NCBI RefSeq assembly: GCF_000620065.1
Contig: NZ_JHVI01000016.1
Span: 29,838 to 93,837, forward strand
Origin: Meiothermus cerbereus DSM 11376
GTDB lineage: Bacteria; Deinococcota; Deinococci; Deinococcales; Thermaceae
Length of the DNA: 64,000 nucleotides
Reading direction: 5' to 3'
Numbering within the stretch: the first letter of the stretch is position 1; each line of letters begins with the position of its first letter. Made by a program: the position numbers and the translations under genes. Below, one piece after another: positions 25,191 to 33,203 of the stretch. The notes below the pieces were generated by a model. That model was given only the letters and a program-made list of their open reading frames with translations, was not told where the DNA came from and did no database searches.

Positions 25191-26237
25191 ATGGCTGGGT
25201 TATTTTCGTTTCGCGGGGAAGACGTGGGTATTGATTTGGGCACCGCCTCGGTGCTCATTTATGTGCGTGGCAAGGGTATTGTGCTGCGGGAGCCCTCGGT
25301 TATCGCTATGGTGAGCGACACCAAAGAGGTCAAGGCAGTAGGGGCCGAGGCTTACCGGATGCTGGGGCGTACCCCTGGCAACATTGTGGCGGCGCGTCCC
25401 CTAAAAGATGGCGTAATCGCCGACTATACCCTGACCGAGCGAATGCTCACCCTGTTTATCAAGAAAGTCTTGCCGCCCTTGCGCTTTTTCCGGCCACAGG
25501 TGATGGTGGGTGTGCCTTCTGGCGTGACCGAGGTCGAGCGCCGGGCGGTGGTGCAAGCCATCGTGGAGGCAGGCGCCAAGCGGGCCTATCTGATTGACGA
25601 GCCCCTGGCCGCGGCCATTGGCGCGGGTATCAAAATTGCCGAGCCGACCGGCAGCATGGTGGTGGATATTGGGGGAGGTTCCAGCGACATTGCGGTTATT
25701 TCGCTCGGTGGAATTGTGCGTTCGACCAGCCTGCGTATAGCCGGTAACGAGTTTGACGATTCCATCATCCGGTATATTCGCAACAAGTACAACCTGCTGA
25801 TTGGAGAACGCACCGCCGAGGATCTCAAGATAAAAATTGGCGCCGCCAAACATGTGCCGGGTGAGCAGGGTATGGTGGCCGAGGTGCGGGGCCGCGACCT
25901 GATTTCGGGTTTGCCCAAGAGCATTGAGGTGACCACTGATGATGTGGTAGAGGCCCTCAAAGAACCCCTCGAGAAAATCGTTCAGGGGGTAAAGAGTGTG
26001 CTCGAGATCACCCCACCCGAACTGGTGGCCGACATTATCGACCGGGGCATTTTGCTTACCGGTGGGGGCGCCTTGCTGCGCAACCTGGACCTGCTGTTGC
26101 AAGAGGCGACAGGGGTTCCGGTGGTAGTGGCCGAAAACGCGGTTGAGGCGGTGGCCCTGGGGACGGGCAAGGCCCTCGACATGCTCCACGTACTGCGAGA
26201 CGCCCTGGTTACTTCCGATAACGTATTGAAGCGGTAG
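25191..26237 (+). CDS. mreB: rod shape-determining protein MreB
   Basis: 348-aa bacterial actin that polymerises under the membrane and guides cell-wall elongation. It has the ATP-binding signatures GIDLGTASVLIYV (phosphate 1), SMVVDIGGGSSDIAVISLGG (phosphate 2 region) and ILLTGGGALLRNLD (adenosine). Length is typical. The message appears leaderless. mreC and mreD do not follow; instead a short gap leads to lpxD, so this mreB is a stand-alone envelope gene next to the lpx genes, and the main mre operon, if any, lies elsewhere. Confidence 0.95.
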   Translation: MAGLFSFRGEDVGIDLGTASVLIYVRGKGIVLREPSVIAMVSDTKEVKAVGAEAYRMLGRTPGNIVAARPLKDGVIADYTLTERMLTLFIKKVLPPLRFFRPQVMVGVPSGVTEVERRAVVQAIVEAGAKRAYLIDEPLAAAIGAGIKIAEPTGSMVVDIGGGSSDIAVISLGGIVRSTSLRIAGNEFDDSIIRYIRNKYNLLIGERTAEDLKIKIGAAKHVPGEQGMVAEVRGRDLISGLPKSIEVTTDDVVEALKEPLEKIVQGVKSVLEITPPELVADIIDRGILLTGGGALLRNLDLLLQEATGVPVVVAENAVEAVALGTGKALDMLHVLRDALVTSDNVLKR

Positions 26238-26340
26238 TTGAGAGCGCACAGAGCCAAGCCATAGGTTCAGGCTGCGCCATAATGGGCTTGCTAAACCCTG
26301 GAGGCTTCAGCGCTCAACCCGTAACAAAGACGCGGTATCC

Positions 26341-26375
26341 ATGAACCCCACCCGAAGCGTTCGATTTAGGTCAAT
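26341..26375 (-). repeat. possible R1 fragment upstream of lpxD
   Basis: ATGAACCCCACCCGAAGCG matches the outer end of R1 in reverse orientation, but the remaining body and tail are not recognisable. The rest of 26238-26481 shows nothing further that I can support. Confidence 0.3.
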
Positions 26376-26481
26376 GCGAAACCGGCTGGATACAAGCGCC
26401 TTTTGGGCGAACCGGGACGACTTCTTATCGGACTGGCTGAGGGGAAACCATTGGGGGCTTGTTTTGGACGCTTAGCCGGGT

Positions 26482-27474
26482 ATGCTGCTCTCTGAAATTG
26501 CCCAACACCTAGGGGGTCGCCTCGAGGGCCCCGACACCGAAGTTTCCTGTCTGGCTGCCCCCGACCAGGCCCGGCCCGGCCAGCTGGTGGTGGTGCGGGA
26601 GGCACGGTTTTTGCAGGCAGCGCTGGACAGTGGGGCGGCCTTGTTGCTGGATGAGGCCAGCGCGTGTCCCCCGGCGGTCAGCCGAGTTCGCGTGCCCTCG
26701 GTGCAAAAGGTCTGGCCGCTGGTGCTGGCCCTTTTTGACGTGCCCGAGACCTGGGCCAGCCCTGGCGTTCACCCTACCGCCACCATCGAGGCTGGGGCCG
26801 TGGTAGACCCTACCGCCTCGATTGGGGCCTACGTGCTGGTGTGCCGGGGTGCTCGAGTTGGAGCCGGGGCGGTGGTTGCGCCTTACTGCTACATTGGCGA
26901 GGAAGCAGAAATTGGTCCCCGGACGGTGCTCGAGCCCCGGGTTACACTCTACCCCCGCACCTGCCTGGGCGCGGATTGCCACCTTGGGGCCGGCACGGTG
27001 CTGGGGGTGGTGGGATTTGGATTTCAGGATAACCGACGCTTGCCCCACACCGGCCGGGTGGTGCTGGAGGATGAAGTCGAGCTGGGAGCCAATTGCGTGG
27101 TGCAGCGCAGCGTGGTGGGGGAGACCCGTATCGGGGCCCGCAGCAAAATTGGCGACCTTACCGACATTGGACACAACGTCCAGATAGGCAAGGATGTGGT
27201 AATGGTGGGCAGCAGCGCCATTGGCGGCAGTGCCGTGGTGGAGGACGGGGTGTTGATGGGGGGGTGGGTGGTGATTGCCGACCATGTGCGGGTGGGCCAG
27301 GCTGCCCGGCTTACCGGCGGTAGCAGCATCTCAAAAGACGTTCCCGCGGGGGAAACCTGGGCCAGCGGGATTCCGGCCCAGCCTGCTTTAAAGCATTGGC
27401 GGCGGCTGGCGCTGCTGGACTGGCTGGCCAGCGTAGAGCGTACCCTGCGGCAGCTGCTTAACCAGGGGCGTTAA
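26482..27474 (+). CDS. lpxD: UDP-3-O-acylglucosamine N-acyltransferase
   Basis: 330-aa left-handed beta-helix acyltransferase that adds the second 3-hydroxyacyl chain in lipid A synthesis. An N-terminal uridine-binding domain (LSEIAQHLGGRLEG, then VRVPSVQKVWPLVLALF) precedes about ten hexapeptide coils. The catalytic-His region reads DIGHNVQIG as in LpxD, followed by SSAIGGSAVVEDGVLMGG. The C-terminal helix is normal and length is typical. lpxC follows 16 nt later. Acyl chain specificity cannot be read. A canonical lipid A is not expected in this lineage, so the product may be a simpler acylated glucosamine lipid. Confidence 0.92.
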   Translation: MLLSEIAQHLGGRLEGPDTEVSCLAAPDQARPGQLVVVREARFLQAALDSGAALLLDEASACPPAVSRVRVPSVQKVWPLVLALFDVPETWASPGVHPTATIEAGAVVDPTASIGAYVLVCRGARVGAGAVVAPYCYIGEEAEIGPRTVLEPRVTLYPRTCLGADCHLGAGTVLGVVGFGFQDNRRLPHTGRVVLEDEVELGANCVVQRSVVGETRIGARSKIGDLTDIGHNVQIGKDVVMVGSSAIGGSAVVEDGVLMGGWVVIADHVRVGQAARLTGGSSISKDVPAGETWASGIPAQPALKHWRRLALLDWLASVERTLRQLLNQGR

Positions 27475-27490
27475 GGATTTTTGAAGCCCT

Positions 27491-28243
27491 ATGACGATAC
27501 GTGGAATTGGTCTTCACAGCGGTGAATTCAGCACGGTACGGTTTCATCTGGCCGAGGGGCCGGTGCGCTTCAGGGTGGGGGGGCTCGAGCTGCGCCCCCT
27601 GGCCTCGGCGGTGGTTGACACCACCCGTTGCACGGTTTTGGGCCAGCAAAACCTGCGCCTGATGACGGTTGAACACCTGCTGGCGGCGCTATTTATTCGG
27701 GGAATTTGGGAAGGTCTGGTGCTCGAGGTAACCGGTCCGGAGATACCCATTCTGGATGGCAGCGCCAGGGAGTGGCTGGCGGCCTTAGCGGATTTTCCGG
27801 CGCTAGGCCCCCAGCCTGTGCCGCTGAACGGAGCCATCCGGGTGGTGGAAGGGCGCAGCAGCGTGCTGGCCCAGCCGGGCGAGCAGTTTTCCCTTACCGC
27901 AACTGTGCTTTTCCCCCATCCCAAGATTGGCTACCAGCAGGTGCAGTGCCCCCCCACGTCGCTGGAAGAACTGGCTGCGGCCCGAACCTTTGGCTTTTTG
28001 CACGAGGTAAAACGGCTGCAGGCTAGCGGGCTAATCAAAGGGGCTTCGCTGGAGAACGCCCTGGTGTTCAGCGAGCACGGCTTTGTTAATACCCCCCGAA
28101 AGCTGCACGAGCCTGTGTGGCACAAGGCCCTGGATTTTCTGGGCGATTTGTACCTGGCTGGCCGGCCCTACCGGGGTCAGTTTGTAGCCCACCGGGCCTC
28201 GCACCGGCTGCATGTGGAACTGGCAAAGCTGCTTCAAGGCTAA
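27491..28243 (+). CDS. lpxC: UDP-3-O-acyl-N-acetylglucosamine deacetylase
   Basis: 250-aa zinc amidase catalysing the committed deacetylation of lipid A synthesis. The active site is complete: Glu61-His62 in TVEHLLAAL, and His211 and Asp215 in WHKALDFLGDLYL complete the zinc ligands. A late His (ASHRLH, about 238) corresponds to the general acid. The N-terminus GIGLHSGEFSTVRF is family-like. It is some 50 residues shorter than the enterobacterial enzyme, with reduced insert regions, yet looks functional. It is the last gene before the mobile-element region that separates it from the other lpx genes. Confidence 0.92.
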   Translation: MTIRGIGLHSGEFSTVRFHLAEGPVRFRVGGLELRPLASAVVDTTRCTVLGQQNLRLMTVEHLLAALFIRGIWEGLVLEVTGPEIPILDGSAREWLAALADFPALGPQPVPLNGAIRVVEGRSSVLAQPGEQFSLTATVLFPHPKIGYQQVQCPPTSLEELAAARTFGFLHEVKRLQASGLIKGASLENALVFSEHGFVNTPRKLHEPVWHKALDFLGDLYLAGRPYRGQFVAHRASHRLHVELAKLLQG

Positions 28244-28281
28244 TACCGACCTCAGCCGATGCAGGAGGCAGCAATAAAGGG

Positions 28282-28337
28282 GTGTGCTTTAGGATTCAAA
28301 CCCCTTGATGTTTTTTGGTTGAAGACTGTCTTCCCGG
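28282..28337 (-). repeat. M1 repeat fragment
   Basis: Reverse-orientation remnant of M1: GTGCTTTAGGATTCAAA, then CCCCTTGATGTTTTTTGG and TTGAAGACTGTCTT. These follow the hairpin region of the copy at the window's right end, with a short internal deletion and loss of the outer hairpin. Confidence 0.7.
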
Positions 28338-28340
28338 AAA

Positions 28341-28439
28341 CAATGTCCTCGATTTGTTCTTTTTTTGGGGCCTCCACCTGTAGTGCGGGTAGCAACAGCC
28401 TGAAAAAGGATGGTGCTCCAACAGTCCCTAAGGGAACAA
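28341..28439 (+). repeat. R1 interspersed repeat, left part (R1-d), split by an IS
   Basis: CAATGTCCTCGATTTGTTC tail, GGGGCCTCCACCTGTAGTGCGGG and CCAACAGTCCCTAAGGGAACAA. The body stops at the IS end, and the missing right end of R1 resumes at 29399-29415. Confidence 0.85.
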
Positions 28440-29391
28440 CTGAAGTTACGCAGAGAAGGGTAAGGCGATAAAATAGGGCTCCCCGCTTACACAGGAGGCC
28501 TGAGATGAGTCTAGCACCGGTCGTGAAGGATCTTCAAGCCTTGTTGGTTTCGGTCTCGAACAATACCTGCGTAGGTCTTGCTGATGCAGTCGAGGGCATC
28601 TCCCACGATACCCTCAATCGCCTGCTGCAGGGGTCAACCCCGTTGCTGGCGATGCTCCAACGCTTGGTCATCAAGCTGGTTCAGAAAGGTGGATACCTTA
28701 TTCTGGACGATACCACCCTATAGAAGTTCACCACAGGACTGGGCTGCATCTTCAAGGTCAAGGATCACAAAACCGGAGGCTTCATGCTGGGGATACAGGT
28801 GGTGCTGCTGTTGTGGACCAATGGCACCCTCAGCGTGCCGGTAGGTTTTCACCTCTATCGCGGCCAGGAGAAGCACAGCAAACATGGCCTGGCCCTGCAA
28901 CTGTGGGGCTGGGCCTCCAACCGGAGTACGTACTGTTCGACTCCTGGTATGCCAGTGCCCGCTTGTTGCAATACATCCGAGAGCATGGCAAGCAGCTCCG
29001 CTATTTCCGCAGAGGCCCTTACTGGTCAGCGCTGGGGTATCTCAGGGGTGGCATTCCAGTGGTGGTCTACCGGCGGGGGAGCAAGTTCTATGCCAGCAGC
29101 GACCTGGAGTTGGACTGGCCCACCCTGCGAAGCCTGCACAAAATCCGCTCCACCATTGAGCAGACCTTCAGAGTCTTGAAGCAAGAATGCGGTTGGGAGG
29201 GGGTACAGCAGCAATCCATCCCCGCTTACCGCCGCCATCTCACCCTTGGGCTGCTGGCCTTCATCTATCTGGACCAGCTCAAATCACGCCGCAAAACCAC
29301 TCCCTACAAGTTGCGACGACAGCTCATCTCCGGCAAGCTCAAGGTCAGCGAGCTTGAGCTACAGCGATTCCTCGAAGCTGCGTAACTTCAG
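28440..29391 (+). mobile_element. 952-bp insertion sequence with DDE transposase remnant (IS4-superfamily type)
   Basis: Perfect 14-bp terminal inverted repeats CTGAAGTTACGCAG (28440-28453) and CTGCGTAACTTCAG (29378-29391) are flanked by a 7-bp target duplication GGAACAA (28433-28439 and 29392-29398). The single internal gene is a transposase broken by a stop codon and a frameshift. The element interrupts an R1 repeat. Confidence 0.93.
28505..29385 (+). pseudogene. broken DDE transposase of the IS
   Basis: Translation from ATG 28505 (MSLAPVVKDLQALLVSVSN...) reaches the first catalytic motif LILDDTTL, then meets an in-frame TAG at 28721-28723. The same frame continues with FKVKDHKTGGFMLGIQVVLL up to about 28900. 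There it shifts to another frame carrying PEYVLFDSWYASARLL (second Asp) and HKIRSTIEQTFRVLKQECGW (Glu region), and it ends at the TAA inside the right inverted repeat. Two independent lesions mean it cannot make an active enzyme. It is related to IS4/IS701-type transposases; the exact family is not certain. Confidence 0.9.
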
Positions 29392-29398
29392 GGAACAA

Positions 29399-29415
29399 TT
29401 CAGGCGGGGTTCATA
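29399..29415 (+). repeat. right end of the split R1-d repeat
   Basis: TTCAGGCGGGGTTCATA directly follows the second GGAACAA and completes the R1 unit begun at 28341. This shows that the IS jumped into an existing repeat. Confidence 0.85.
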
Positions 29416-29499
29416 TGACGCGTGGATCAGCGAGGGGATCTTCACCCCCGGCCCACTGCGGATGTGGGGGGTTTGTATCTTCTGCCGCGGGGCTTGTTA

Positions 29500-29720
29500 G
29501 AACATTGGAGGATAACCTGGCGATGGCCGATGGTATTCGGATGCGCGCCATCCGCAAGAGGATTGCCCAGCAGGGGCGGAGAATCGTCAAGTCGGTGGGT
29601 TCTACCCTGACGGAGCTATTCCCCTATCGCATTCATGCCACCACCCTGCAGGGCTTTGTGCTCAAGGTGTGGGGGTTTATCTTTGCCCACAACTTCAGGC
29701 GGCTGGCCAGTATTTTGTAG
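29500..29720 (+). pseudogene. IS982-like transposase C-terminal remnant
   Basis: The frame around 29523-29720 reads GIRMRAIRKRIAQQGRRIVKS..., then VGSTLTELFPYRIHATTLQG and FVLKVWGFIFAHNF. It resembles the last 60 or so residues of IS982-type transposases (the glutamate/arginine region plus a hydrophobic end). The upstream part, from about 29420, has lost its frame and no N-terminus is present. No inverted repeats were recognised. It is a relic. Confidence 0.6.
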
Positions 29721-29749
29721 GTGGCAACTTCATGGCGAGCCCTACCGTT

Positions 29750-30820
29750 CTAGCCAGGCAGCAGGAAGGTGCCCTGGGGTGCGAACTGCACTTTGACCTT
29801 CTCGCCCCGACCGGGCAGCTCGGGGGCATCCCCTGCGACCACCCCCTCGAGCCTCCCCACCGCGGTATCCACGCTAAACTCGGTGGAAGAGCCCAAAAAA
29901 GCCACGCCATGCATGGTGCCCTCGAGGCCCTCCCCTTCCCTAAAGACCCGCAGCGCCTCGGGGCGTACCATCACCGTTACCTTGCCCGAGATGCCGCTTT
30001 GCTGGTGGGGCTGGCTGTAACCTGCCACCTGGATTAGACCGCCGCTGTAATGCCCTTCGATGAAGTTGGCCCGCCCGATGAAGTCGGCGGCGAAGCGACT
30101 GACGGGCCGGGTGTAGAGGGTGCGGGGGTCGCCTTGCTGCTCGATGACCCCTTTGTTCATCAGCACCACCAGGTCGGAGATGGCCATGGCCTCTTCCTGG
30201 TCGTGGGTTACGTAAAGCGAGGTGATGCCAAGCTCCTGCTGGATGTCGCGGATTTCCTCGCGCACCCGCTTGCGCAGTTTGGCATCGAGGTTGGAAAGCG
30301 GTTCGTCGAAGAGTAGAATCCGCGGCTGCATGACCAGCGAGCGGGCCAGGGCCACCCGCTGCTGCTGCCCTCCCGATAAAGCCGCTACCGGGCGCTCCTC
30401 GAGGCCCGTCAGGCCCACCAGGCGCACCACCTCGGCCACCCGCTCGCGGATTTCTTCTTTGGGCCGGCGGGTGACCTGTAAGCCATAGGCGATGTTCTGG
30501 TAGACGTTCATGTGGGGGAAGAGGGCGTAGCTCTGGAACATCATGGTGATGTCGCGCAGGTAGGCCGGCAGGCGGGTCACATCCTCTCCGCCGAACAGAA
30601 TGCGGCCTTCGGTAGGGCGCTCCAGTCCGGCCACCATGCGCAGGATGGTGGTTTTGCCACAACCCGAAGGGCCCAGCAAGGTGACGAGCTTTCCTGCGGG
30701 CAGCTCCAAATCCACCTTTTCTACCGCGGTGACTTTGCCAAATTTCTTGACGATGCCCTCGAGCCTCACCGAGACTGCGTTTTGCGTACCCCTCTGATTG
30801 GCTGTTACTGTTTGCTGCAT
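29750..30820 (-). CDS. ABC transporter ATP-binding protein (FbpC/AfuC-like)
   Basis: 356-aa cytoplasmic ATPase of the CUT1/iron group. It contains Walker A GPSGCGKTTILR, the Q-loop MMFQSYALFPHM, the signature LSGGQQQRVALARSL, Walker B ILLFDEPLSNLD, and a C-terminal TOBE-like regulatory domain (VTVMVRPEALRVF). It powers the fused permease encoded 8 nt upstream. The binding protein at the head of the operon decides the substrate, either ferric iron or a sugar phosphate. It is the last gene of the operon and is followed by the IS982-like relic. Confidence 0.9.
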   Translation of the reverse strand: MQQTVTANQRGTQNAVSVRLEGIVKKFGKVTAVEKVDLELPAGKLVTLLGPSGCGKTTILRMVAGLERPTEGRILFGGEDVTRLPAYLRDITMMFQSYALFPHMNVYQNIAYGLQVTRRPKEEIRERVAEVVRLVGLTGLEERPVAALSGGQQQRVALARSLVMQPRILLFDEPLSNLDAKLRKRVREEIRDIQQELGITSLYVTHDQEEAMAISDLVVLMNKGVIEQQGDPRTLYTRPVSRFAADFIGRANFIEGHYSGGLIQVAGYSQPHQQSGISGKVTVMVRPEALRVFREGEGLEGTMHGVAFLGSSTEFSVDTAVGRLEGVVAGDAPELPGRGEKVKVQFAPQGTFLLPG

Positions 30821-30827
30821 GTTGACC

Positions 30828-33050
30828 TCACACCGCGGACTCTAGCGAGGTGCCGCGTCCCAACCGCCTCGAGACGGCAAACAAAATCAGGATGACCGTG
30901 AGCAGCCCGAAAATCATCACCGTGGCCATGGCTGCGCCCCGGCCCAGGTCGCCTTGCTCGATCCAGCGCAGCATCAGCACGGTGGCCAGAGTGTTTCCAG
31001 GGCTAATCAGGAAAATAATCTGGCTGATGGCGGTCATGCCGCGCACAAACGCAAAAACCAGCCCGGCCAAAAGCTGCGGGATGAGCAAGGGCAACAACAC
31101 CCGGCGCAGGGTGGTGCTGGAGGGAGCCCGCAGCAGGGTAGAGGCCTCCTCGAGGCTCTTGTCAATCTGTGAAAGGCCCGAGATAACCCCCCGCACTGCT
31201 GCCGGCATGTTACGAAAGACCAGCGCCAGCACGATGATGATGCCGGTGCCGGTGAGCAGCCAGGGGCCGGTGTTGAAGGCCAGAATGTAAGCCACGCCCA
31301 TCACGGTACCGGGAGTGGCGAAAGAAAGCATCGAGCCCACTTCCAAGAGCCCTCGCCCCCAAAACTGCTGCCTCGAGACCAGGTAGGCGATCAAAAAGCC
31401 GACCAGGGTAGCGATAATGGCACTGAGGAAAGCCAGTTGAGCGGTTTTGAACAGCACCGGCAGGCCCAGGTTGGTCAGGTCTAGGTAGTGCTTTAAAGTA
31501 AAGCTGTTGTTGATGCCCCATATCTGCACAAAGGAGCCGTAGAAAATAGAGAGGTACAGCAGCACCACCGCCAGGCCCCACAGGGCCAGGATGGTTTGCA
31601 GGGTGCGCTCGAGCCAGACCGGAAGGGGCGAGAAGTTGCCGGCCCCCGGCTTGCCCGTAACTGTGACAAACGAAGTGTTTCCCAGCCAAAGCCGTTGAAG
31701 GCCAAATATGGTCAGTACCAGACACAACAGCACCGCGCCATAGACCGCGGCCTCGTTGGGGTCGTAGCGTCCTGTGAGGGCCAGAAAAACCTCGGTGGCC
31801 AGGAAGTTGCGATCACCCCCCAGCAGCATGGGGTTGCCGAAATCGGCCAGCGACTCGATGATGGTGAGCAAAAAAGCAGCGGCCAGCCCAGGGCGCAACA
31901 GCGGCCAGGTAATGTCGCGGAAGGTCTGCCAGGGGTGGGCCCGTAGGGTGGTCGAGGCCTCCTCGAGGGCGGGGTTCAGGCCCTGTACCGAGCCGCGCAA
32001 AATAAGGAAAGCCACCGGGGTGAAGGCGAAAATTTGTGCGATCGCCACCCCGTTGATACCAAACAGAAAGCTGGTCTTGAGGCCCAGCAGGTCGCTGGTA
32101 ATGATGCCGCTGCGACCCAGCCAGTAAATGAGGGCAAAGGCGAACACAAAAGGCGGGGTGATTAGGGGCAGCAAACTCACCACCCCCAGGCTGCGGCGCA
32201 CCCAGGCGGTTCTGGAGCGCTGCTCCAGCAGGGCAAAAACCAGTCCCAGCGCTGTGGTGATGGGGGCCACGATGAGGGCGAGGTATAAGCTGGTGGGGAA
32301 AGCCCCGCCGCCGAAAATGCCCGCACCCACGATCCAGCCCAGCACCAGACCCACCCCCAAGCCAGTGAAGACTCGAGGCCAGCGCAAGCCCCCGCGTGCT
32401 GCAAGCCCTGCCCCAAGTATTCCTGCGACCAGGGTGATCAGGTAAACCAACTGTTGCTCTGAACGGTCGGTGTAGGGGTTTTCGATGGTGATGAAGAGGG
32501 GGGAGGTCAGAACGCTTTGAATCTTGTTCAGGGTGAAAGCGCCTTTTACCATCACCGACTCGCGCAACACCGTAAAGAGCGGGTAAACAATAAACAGCAG
32601 CACGAACAGGGAACACACCAGGATGCTACTGGTTACAAAGGGATCGTTCTGGATTATCCCCGACTCGCTCAAGCCGATGCCCACCACTACCAGCAGCGCT
32701 GCTAGAGCGATGAAAGCCCCTATTCCAAAAGGCACCGAAGTAGTGATCAGCCAGCCCACGCCAGCCAAGAACCCTGCGCCGCCCAGCCCCACCAAGGCAT
32801 AGCCCCGCTGTACCAGGGGTAGATGCAGCAAGCTTGAAAGTGCCAGAACCACCACAATCGCCAGTAGTACCCCGCCCAGCAGGGGTGCTTGGTTCAAAAC
32901 CAGCAGCTTGCTATCGAACTCGAGCAGACTGCGGTCGGTACGGCTCCACGGCAACAGCAACAGGCTCATCAGTGCAGTAAGTCCGGCGATCCAGGCCGGA
33001 GATCGCCCACTGGCAATGCCGCTGGGGCTTGGTTTTCTTATTACCGCCAT
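30828..33050 (-). CDS. ABC transporter fused permease (FbpB/AfuB-like)
   Basis: 740-aa inner-membrane protein with two tandem BPD_transp_1 domains, so one polypeptide forms the whole channel. About five N-terminal helices (residues 20-170) are an extension before the first domain. The two EAA loops are visible as EEASTTLRAHPWQTFRDITWPLLRPG and EEASTLLRAPSSTTLRRVLLPLLIP (about 19-25 residues each). AAGGAG precedes the ATG at 33050; the frame from 33065 is longer but lacks a site. This architecture is typical of FbpB and AfuB. Confidence 0.9.
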   Translation of the reverse strand: MAVIRKPSPSGIASGRSPAWIAGLTALMSLLLLPWSRTDRSLLEFDSKLLVLNQAPLLGGVLLAIVVVLALSSLLHLPLVQRGYALVGLGGAGFLAGVGWLITTSVPFGIGAFIALAALLVVVGIGLSESGIIQNDPFVTSSILVCSLFVLLFIVYPLFTVLRESVMVKGAFTLNKIQSVLTSPLFITIENPYTDRSEQQLVYLITLVAGILGAGLAARGGLRWPRVFTGLGVGLVLGWIVGAGIFGGGAFPTSLYLALIVAPITTALGLVFALLEQRSRTAWVRRSLGVVSLLPLITPPFVFAFALIYWLGRSGIITSDLLGLKTSFLFGINGVAIAQIFAFTPVAFLILRGSVQGLNPALEEASTTLRAHPWQTFRDITWPLLRPGLAAAFLLTIIESLADFGNPMLLGGDRNFLATEVFLALTGRYDPNEAAVYGAVLLCLVLTIFGLQRLWLGNTSFVTVTGKPGAGNFSPLPVWLERTLQTILALWGLAVVLLYLSIFYGSFVQIWGINNSFTLKHYLDLTNLGLPVLFKTAQLAFLSAIIATLVGFLIAYLVSRQQFWGRGLLEVGSMLSFATPGTVMGVAYILAFNTGPWLLTGTGIIIVLALVFRNMPAAVRGVISGLSQIDKSLEEASTLLRAPSSTTLRRVLLPLLIPQLLAGLVFAFVRGMTAISQIIFLISPGNTLATVLMLRWIEQGDLGRGAAMATVMIFGLLTVILILFAVSRRLGRGTSLESAV

Positions 33051-33203
33051 GCTGGCTCCTTGCATTAAGGAACTCGAGCCTTTGCTTGGATTCGGCTCGA
33101 GTTCGTCACCCTTTACCTGTGAATCGCCATGCTTGACTGCGCGCTAAGCCCGAGCACCCGGAAAAAATGCCCCAGCAAAACCCTCAGCCCTGGACGTGCG
33201 GCC

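Noticed and set aside
25191..28243. mreB-lpxD-lpxC as one operon
   Set aside because: A 244-bp gap with no coding sequence and separate -10 candidates argue against it.
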